A stretch of DNA of 64,000 nucleotides from an uncultured Christensenella sp. (GTDB lineage Bacteria; Bacillota; Clostridia; Christensenellales; Borkfalkiaceae), in NCBI GenBank assembly GCA_910587015.1, contig CAJUME010000005.1, positions 248,001 to 312,000 of the forward strand, read 5' to 3'. A program made the position numbers and the translations under genes. Shown piece by piece: positions 58,882-64,000 of the stretch. The notes beneath the pieces are model-generated. The model worked only from the letters and a program-made list of their open reading frames with translations, was not told the origin of the DNA and did no database searches. Position 1 is the first letter of the stretch. Every line of letters starts with the position of its first letter.

Positions 58882-60600
58882 TTATTCCTCGTTTATATCG
58901 GTGAACGCGAATTTTTCCACGTCGAAAAGCCCCGCGTCCGTCACCTTCAATTTGGGGATAACGGCAAGCGAAAGGAACGCGAGGGACATAAACGCCTCGT
59001 ACTCGCGCTTGACGCCCATAGCGTGCGCTTTTTCTATCAGCGCGCGGCTGTCGGCTTGCAGACCCTCGGCGTCGCGGGAGGACATTAGCCCCGCAATATC
59101 CAGCGTTAAAGAATGAATTTCGCCCTTTTTCTTGTCCACAATTACCATACCGCCACCAATCTCTTTAAGGCGGTTTGCGGCTTTTGCCATACTCTCGTTA
59201 TCGTCGCCCATAAGAATGATATTGTGGGAATCGTGCGCGATTGTTATGCCGAGCGCGCCGCCCTTGAAGCCGTAGCCCTTGAAAAGCGCCCTGCCGATAT
59301 TGCCCGTGCATTTATGCCTTTCCACTACCGCAAGCTTAAGCAAATCGGTGCCCGCTACAACCGCGTCGCCGTTTACGCTTTCGACCTCTACAACCTCACA
59401 GCCCGTCACAACTCCGCCCGCCTCAATCGTCATTGCCTTAGCTTTTTTGCCCTTTAATGTCAAAATAAAGTCGTCGGCAACCATTTCACGCTTTAAATGC
59501 ACGGTATTAAGCACGTTTTTCGGCAGATAGCGCTTAGAGGTATCGAACAGCGGCTTGCCGTCCTTTGCAACAAGCTTGCCGCTCTTTACAACGTATTTTG
59601 CATTGAAATTTTTAAGATTGTCCACCGCAACCAAATCGGCAAGATAGAAGGGCGCAATTGCCCCGCGCCAATTAAGCTTGTAGCACTCCGCAGCGTTTAA
59701 AGTAGCGCATATTACGGCACGAATCGGGTCAAGACCGTCCGCGACAAGCCTTCTTAAAGCATCGTCAAGGTGACCCTTTTCCTTTAAATCTGCGGCGTGT
59801 CTGTCGTCCGTGCACAGCAGAAAACGGCGCATATTGCCGTCCGTAATATATTTTGCGTTGCCGAGGTTCTGCGTAGACGAGCCGTGGCGGATATGCACAT
59901 ACATTCCCTTGGAAATTTTTTCGTCTATTTCCTCTTTGGTTACGCACTCATGGTCTGTGGTTATGCCCGCGCAAAGGTAGCCGTTCAAATCATAGCCGTA
60001 AACGGCGGGCGCGTGCCCGTCTATAATTTTATTTGCAGAGTGCGCCGCCTCTGCCTTTTTAAGCGTGTCGGGGTCGCAATAGACTATACCGGGGTAGTTC
60101 ATAAACTCGCCCAGACCGAATATATAATCGTTTTTGATATTTTTTTCTATATCCTTGCCCGCGAGCACTGCTCCGCTCGTTTCGAAGGGCGTTGCGGGCA
60201 CGCAGGAGGGCAGCTGAATTTTAACGTCCAACGGCACGTTTTTTGCCGCCGTTGCAATATATTCGCACCCTGCCATTCCGCAGACGTTTGTAATTTCGTG
60301 AGGGTCTGCGATTATGGTGGTTGTGCCGCGGGGTACTATCAAGGCTGCGAACTCCTCGGGGGAAAGCTGCGAGCTTTCGATATGAACGTGTCCGTCGATA
60401 TACCCCGGCAAAACGGTTAGATTTGTGCAGTCTATTTCCGTTTCGCCCTCGTACTCGCCCGTGCCGACTATTTTATCGCCGACGACGGCTATATCGCCCT
60501 TACGCAGAACGCCTGTAAAAACGTCTACAAAGTTTGCATTTTTAAGCACCAAATCGGCTTTTTTTCTGCGCGTTGCCGCGTCTATGTATTTTTCAAGCAT
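58882..60600 (-). CDS. ade: Adenine deaminase
   Basis: 572 aa amidohydrolase converting adenine to hypoxanthine. N-terminal composite domain (NANFVDVFTGVLRKGDIAVV), metal motif GHVHIESSQLSP near residue 70, ADPHEI near residue 98, LCTDDRHA near residue 272 and the C-terminal ade-specific domain with GGALGITIAHDSHNI. Fits purine salvage with the nearby NCS2 permease and hpt. GAGG lies just before the ATG. Confidence 0.95.
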   Translation of the reverse strand: MLEKYIDAATRRKKADLVLKNANFVDVFTGVLRKGDIAVVGDKIVGTGEYEGETEIDCTNLTVLPGYIDGHVHIESSQLSPEEFAALIVPRGTTTIIADPHEITNVCGMAGCEYIATAAKNVPLDVKIQLPSCVPATPFETSGAVLAGKDIEKNIKNDYIFGLGEFMNYPGIVYCDPDTLKKAEAAHSANKIIDGHAPAVYGYDLNGYLCAGITTDHECVTKEEIDEKISKGMYVHIRHGSSTQNLGNAKYITDGNMRRFLLCTDDRHAADLKEKGHLDDALRRLVADGLDPIRAVICATLNAAECYKLNWRGAIAPFYLADLVAVDNLKNFNAKYVVKSGKLVAKDGKPLFDTSKRYLPKNVLNTVHLKREMVADDFILTLKGKKAKAMTIEAGGVVTGCEVVEVESVNGDAVVAGTDLLKLAVVERHKCTGNIGRALFKGYGFKGGALGITIAHDSHNIILMGDDNESMAKAANRLKEIGGGMVIVDKKKGEIHSLTLDIAGLMSSRDAEGLQADSRALIEKAHAMGVKREYEAFMSLAFLSLAVIPKLKVTDAGLFDVEKFAFTDINEE

Positions 60601-60631
60601 TTGTAAAACCTCTTGTTGTTATTCCTTTGAC

Positions 60632-60660
60632 AGTATAACATAAAAGCGGCTCTTTTTCAA
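60632..60660 (-). promoter_or_regulatory. ade promoter, -35 inside the upstream terminator loop
   Basis: Minus strand TTGAAA (60655-60660), 17-bp spacer, TATACT (60632-60637). The -35 lies in the loop and stem of the hairpin at 60645-60666. Confidence 0.7.
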
Positions 60661-60666
60661 GAGCCG
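60645..60666 (-). terminator. Terminator of the XRE remnant
   Basis: GCGGCTCTT / AAGAGCCGC stem followed by TTTTA on the minus strand. Confidence 0.75.
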
Positions 60667-60698
60667 CCCGCCAATAACTTTTTTATTTTTTTCTGTTT

Positions 60699-61061
60699 TT
60701 AAAAACGTCGCCTGCCAAACCGACGATAAAGCATAAGCGCGCCGCATATAGCCCCGCAGATTTTTTCGGAAAAATGCTTCGGCTCGTCTTTTCCGCGCGT
60801 GAATAAATGTCTTTTTATTTCCTCGCGCAAATCACCGCTCTCGCCGCAACCTTCCTCTTCGGATTTGGGGTTTTCACTCCGTTCGCCTTTAAGCAATTCG
60901 TCCACGGTAACGCCGAAAATCTGCGCAATGGGCAAAAGCAAAGCGGTTTCGGGCATGGCTTCGCCTGTTTCCCATATAGCACCTCTCTTACATACAGATT
61001 TTATAGCTTTTACGCACGTTTCCGCAATAGAATTGAGTCGAATTAAAGTAGAATATTGCAT
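60699..61061 (-). pseudogene. Truncated XRE-family regulator
   Basis: 120 aa frame. Residues about 28-60 (GAIWETGEAMPE then LLPIAQIFGVTVDELLKGE) are the second half of a Cro/C1 HTH of the 'VSKWERGE..PD..LL..LA..(L/F)GV(T/S)VDELL' type, followed by an acidic linker and a basic C-terminal helix. The first helices (usually GKKI-xx-LRKE-KGLTQ-x-LA) are missing and replaced by unrelated sequence, so the start is likely deleted or frameshifted. Probably a remnant without DNA binding. Confidence 0.6.
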
Positions 61062-61071
61062 TTGCGCAGCA

Positions 61072-61102
61072 AAAAAGCGTCCCTTTAAAAGGAACGCTTT
61101 TT
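61072..61102 (-). terminator. Terminator of the purine permease gene
   Basis: AAAAAGCGT...ACGCTTTTT stem around CCCTTTAAAAGG, with T runs on both strands. Confidence 0.8.
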
Positions 61103-61115
61103 AATAATCTTTTTA

Positions 61116-62684
61116 TTAGTGGGTAAGAATGAACGTTGCAAGGAAGAATATTGTGATTATCCACGTTACAACGGAAATTTCCTTAATTTTACCCGTGCAA
61201 AGCTTTATGATAAGGCTGGAAATCATACCTATGCCGATACCGTAGGAAATTTCGTAACCGAACGCCATAACGGCAATGGTAAGGAATGCGGGAAGCGCCT
61301 TTGCGGGGTCGGTCCACTCGATATTTGTAACGGACGACATCATAAGCACGCCTACCCAGATAAGCGCGGGAGCCGTAGCCGCATAGGGCACCAGCTGCGC
61401 AATGGGCGAAAGGAACATCGCAACAAGGAAGCACAGTCCCGTAATAAACGCGGTAAAGCCCGTCTTGCCACCCGCCGCAACGCCCGCGGAAGATTCAACA
61501 AAGGTTGTTACCGTAGATGTGCCCGCAATCGCGCCGACGCAGGTCGCAACCGAGTCCGCAAGCATGCACTTGTTCATATTGAGGGGATTGCCGTCCTTAT
61601 CGAGCAGTCCGCCCTTCTCGCACGCGCCGTACAGCGTACCGATTGTGTCGAACATATCGAGCATGCAAAGCGAAAGCGCGGTAGTAACCAACAAAAGCAC
61701 AAGCGAGCCCGCGTTGTTGCCCTCCATACCAAGGTATTTTGTGAAGTTAAAGCCTTCATAGAATACCTTGCCGGCAGCGTCCTTGCCCCAAGCCTCGAAT
61801 GCCGAGAACGGGTTTTTAATGCCGATATTCTGGAACATTGACTTGCATGCCTCGCTACCGGCGGCAAAGCCTATTCCCGCCATAGCATAATACAGCACCG
61901 TAGAGCCCAAAATACCCCATAATATCGAGCCCTTAACCTTCTTTTTGGAAAGTATAGCTATCAAAATTACGCCAACCAACGCGACAAACGCGGGAAGCAT
62001 ACCCGTAAGCTTGCCGTTTATGGGGTCCCAAACCGCGAACGGGCTTTTTAAAACGTTGAAGGAAACAAGGTTTACAAGCGTGCTTGCCTCGTCAACTATT
62101 ACGCTTGCATTCTGCAAGCCGATAAACGCAATAAACAAACCGAGGCCGACGTTAATAGCCTTGCGCACCTCGTCGGGAATGGCTTTAAAAATGTGTTTTC
62201 TAAGCCCCGTTGCCGTAAGAATAATGAATATAACGCCGTCCAAAAGCGTAAATACCATACAGTTGGCAAACGTCAGACCAGTATTTTCATTGCACAGCGT
62301 AAATACTATAAAAGCGTTAACGCCCATACCGGAGGCCTGCGCAAGCGGCATTTTTGCAAGGAAAGCCATTAAGAACGTGCCGACAATCGCGCCGAGCGCC
62401 GTTGCTATGTAGGACGCGCCGAACGGGTTGCTTCCGCCGATTACCTGCTGGAACATACCGGGGTTTACCATAAGTATGTAAACCATTGCCATAAAGGTGG
62501 TTAAGCCCGCAATAATTTCAGTTTTGTAGTTGGAACCGCTTTTTGTAATGCCAAACCACTTGTCCATTTTGCCGAAGAAGCCTTTATACGACTTTTCCTC
62601 AGCCACGGCAGTGCCGTCCGCCGCAGGCGCGGTATTGTCGGGAACGGCTTCGGGCATGTGCTCTTCGTTCAAATCTTCGCTCAT
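61116..62684 (-). CDS. NCS2-family purine permease (AzgA/PbuG-like)
   Basis: 522 aa with about 12-13 membrane helices. Family segments: FFGKMDKWFGITKSGSNYKTE near the N-terminus in shortened form, GGSNPFGASYIATALGA, QASGMGVNAFIVF near residue 115, and SSAGVAAGGKTGFTA near residue 395. The AzgA-like branch carries guanine, hypoxanthine or adenine with protons. An N-terminal acidic extension of about 25 residues is present. GGAGG lies before the ATG. Works with ade and hpt in salvage. Confidence 0.92.
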   Translation of the reverse strand: MSEDLNEEHMPEAVPDNTAPAADGTAVAEEKSYKGFFGKMDKWFGITKSGSNYKTEIIAGLTTFMAMVYILMVNPGMFQQVIGGSNPFGASYIATALGAIVGTFLMAFLAKMPLAQASGMGVNAFIVFTLCNENTGLTFANCMVFTLLDGVIFIILTATGLRKHIFKAIPDEVRKAINVGLGLFIAFIGLQNASVIVDEASTLVNLVSFNVLKSPFAVWDPINGKLTGMLPAFVALVGVILIAILSKKKVKGSILWGILGSTVLYYAMAGIGFAAGSEACKSMFQNIGIKNPFSAFEAWGKDAAGKVFYEGFNFTKYLGMEGNNAGSLVLLLVTTALSLCMLDMFDTIGTLYGACEKGGLLDKDGNPLNMNKCMLADSVATCVGAIAGTSTVTTFVESSAGVAAGGKTGFTAFITGLCFLVAMFLSPIAQLVPYAATAPALIWVGVLMMSSVTNIEWTDPAKALPAFLTIAVMAFGYEISYGIGIGMISSLIIKLCTGKIKEISVVTWIITIFFLATFILTH

Positions 62685-62717
62685 AAGAACCTCCGTAAAA
62701 ATAATTAATTTAAAGTG

Positions 62718-62761
62718 TTTTGCGGTTTTTTAAAAAACCGCAAAAGCCCCCGCGGGGGCTT
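62718..62761 (-). promoter_or_regulatory. Two hairpins in the permease leader
   Basis: AAGCCCCCGCGGGGGCTT (62744-62761) and TTTTGCGGTTTTTTAAAAAA-CCGCAAAA (62718-62745), overlapping by two bases. On the minus strand the first is followed by TTTT, so it could act as an attenuator. No purine-riboswitch core is seen. Confidence 0.5.
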
Positions 62762-62780
62762 ATTTCACTTATCTGTCACA

Positions 62781-62809
62781 ATTTTATCATACAGCAAAAA
62801 ATTCGGCAA
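62781..62809 (-). promoter_or_regulatory. Permease promoter, -35 inside the upstream terminator stem
   Basis: Minus strand TTGCCG (62804-62809), 17-bp spacer, TAAAAT (62781-62786). Confidence 0.65.
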
Positions 62810-62835
62810 GCGTTGAAGCACACTTTGCCGAATTT
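62799..62835 (-). terminator. Terminator of the P-type ATPase gene
   Basis: AAATTCGGCAA / TTGCCGAATTT stem followed by TTTTTT-type run on the minus strand. Confidence 0.82.
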
Positions 62836-62851
62836 TGTCGGAATTTTTTTA

Positions 62852-64000
62852 TTATTTTATCAAGGACACACGCATTGCGTTAAGCACTGCAAGCAGCATT
62901 ACGCCCACGTCCGCCACAACCGAAATTATAAGCGGAAAGGTTGGTATTGCTATACTAAGCGCCATAATAGCCGCCTTTACTATAAGCGAGCCTATAATGT
63001 TTTGCAAAACTATTCTTCTTGTGCCGCGCGCAATTTTTCTGCCCTTGGGCAAAAGCGACAAATTATCGGAAACAAGCACTATATCGCTTGCCTCGATAGC
63101 CGCGTCCGAGCCGACGCTGCCCATAGACACGGCGCAGTCCGCACACGTCATAACGGGCGCGTCGTTTATGCCGTCGCCGACGTAGATAAGCTTCCCTTGC
63201 CGTTTCAGCTCCTCAGCGCGGGCAAGCTTTCCGTCGGGCATAAGCGCCGCCTTAAAGCCGTCAAGCCCCGCCTGTTCCGCAACAGAAGCGGCGCGCTCGG
63301 GCAAATCGCCCGTCAGCATCTCGGTATATACCACGCCCTGAGCTTTAAGCCATACGATAGTTTCCTTAACGCCCGATTTTACGCTGTCATCTATTTCCAC
63401 CGCACCGACGTATTCGCCGTCAAACGCAACATATACGGGCGTAGACAAGCTTTTAAGCCTTTCAAAAGCGATATTGTTTTCCTGCATAAGCGCCGCGTTT
63501 CCGCACAGCAGTACTTTGCCGTCCACCGTGCTTTTTACGCCCTTGCCCGCAAGCTCCTCCGCCCGAGCCGCAGTATACGGCGTTTCGATATCCTTAAAGG
63601 CAAGCGCTATGGGGTGAGAGGAGAATTTTTCCGCAGCGGCGGCAAGCTGAACAGCCTTCTCGCTTGTGTAGCTTTTAATACCGAAGCTTCCCTCCGTAAG
63701 CGTCCCCGTTTTGTCGAAGGCGGCAACCCTTGCAAGCGCAAGCTCGTCAAGGCAGGTAGAGCCCTTGACCAGAATGCCGAACTTTGCGCATCTGCCGATA
63801 CCGCTGAAATACGACAGCGGTACAGAAATAACCAGCGCACACGGACACGATATTACAAGGAAGCTAAGCGCCTTGTATATCCATTCCTTATAAATGTCCC
63901 ACGTAAACGGCGGTGCAACGGCACATATTATTGTGGGAACGAGCGCGGCGACTATTATTGCGGCTATGCACACAATCGGCGTATAGTACCTTGCGAATTT
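62852..64000 (-). CDS. Heavy-metal P1B-type ATPase (Zn/Cd-like), N-terminal part outside the window
   Basis: 383 codons present, open to the right edge (the frame begins KFARYYTPIV at 64000). Metal-binding CPC in VISCPCALVISVP, phosphorylation site DKTGTLTEG, HP motif (SSHPIALA), TGDLPE and GDGINDAPVM hinge, then two C-terminal helices. The sequence around CPC (SFLVISCPCALVISVPLSYF) is closer to ZntA/CadA exporters than to CopA, where CPC lies in AACPCALGLA. The N-terminal metal-binding domains are not visible, so Zn/Cd/Co specificity is tentative. Confidence 0.9.
   Translation of the reverse strand, partial: KFARYYTPIVCIAAIIVAALVPTIICAVAPPFTWDIYKEWIYKALSFLVISCPCALVISVPLSYFSGIGRCAKFGILVKGSTCLDELALARVAAFDKTGTLTEGSFGIKSYTSEKAVQLAAAAEKFSSHPIALAFKDIETPYTAARAEELAGKGVKSTVDGKVLLCGNAALMQENNIAFERLKSLSTPVYVAFDGEYVGAVEIDDSVKSGVKETIVWLKAQGVVYTEMLTGDLPERAASVAEQAGLDGFKAALMPDGKLARAEELKRQGKLIYVGDGINDAPVMTCADCAVSMGSVGSDAAIEASDIVLVSDNLSLLPKGRKIARGTRRIVLQNIIGSLIVKAAIMALSIAIPTFPLIISVVADVGVMLLAVLNAMRVSLIK

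Noticed and set aside
62685..62840. Purine riboswitch upstream of the NCS2 permease
   Set aside because: Checked because such genes often have one; the conserved TATA...purine-aptamer core and loop sequences are absent.

Overview
The window looks like a chromosomal segment of a spore-forming Clostridia-type Firmicute of moderate GC, probably gut-associated (an inference). The grounds are Firmicutes gene orders (yqfC-yqfD-phoH-pgpH-ybeY-era-yqzL-recO, secA-prfB, tilS-hpt), sporulation-type genes (ylbJ, yqfC, yqfD), a SigB/SigF-group partner-switching operon, gram-positive promoters with TTGACA/TATAAT boxes, a manganese riboswitch, and BspA-like and transglutaminase surface proteins. Most genes lie on the minus strand.

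Layout. 1-8.2 kb: rarA (cut by the window edge), a patatin-like lipase, ylbJ, then a compact minus-strand run alr - 5-formyl-THF cyclo-ligase - membrane protein - rsmD - coaD - DAHP synthase - pheA, with bioY behind its own terminator. 8.3-12.4 kb: a Wzz-like coiled-coil membrane protein, an XRE regulator divergent from a small protein across a three-site operator, then tilS-hpt. 12.5-12.8 kb: three tRNA genes (initiator Met, CAU, Glu).

12.8-18.9 kb is an AT-rich integrative island in the 3' end of tRNA-Glu. It carries a large serine recombinase reading into the tRNA, a MerR/TipA-type drug sensor with an ABC exporter, two tiny zinc-ribbon proteins, a frameshifted GNAT acetyltransferase and two strongly structured intergenic regions. 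A 9-bp repeat, GGGTCACCA, marks both ends, and what looks like the original tRNA terminator now sits 6.1 kb away, just beyond the right end.

18.9-30.7 kb: a Na/Pi-cotransporter-like gene behind a yybP-ykoY riboswitch, a secreted transglutaminase protein, a NYN/OST-HTH protein and two leucine-rich-repeat lipoproteins. 30.9-41.6 kb: ppdK, two Imm1-like immunity paralogs with no toxin nearby, the recO-to-yqfC block, and a divergent MinD/MinE-like pair whose MinD has lost the P-loop lysine. 41.7-50.2 kb: an S41 protease and PucR-type HTH protein, an unrecognised membrane protein, the four-gene rsbV - degenerate rsbW - sigma - rsbW operon, an RluD-type pseudouridine synthase and feoAB. 50.2-64 kb: a eukaryote-like ileS, tsaD, prfB, secA, adenine deaminase, a truncated XRE remnant, a purine permease and a metal P-type ATPase cut by the right edge.

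The best candidates for something new are the degenerate Min pair, the Mn riboswitch on a phosphate-transporter-like gene, the split anti-sigma module, the paired Imm1 orphans, the feoA start codon inside a terminator hairpin, and the palindromic non-coding segments of the island.
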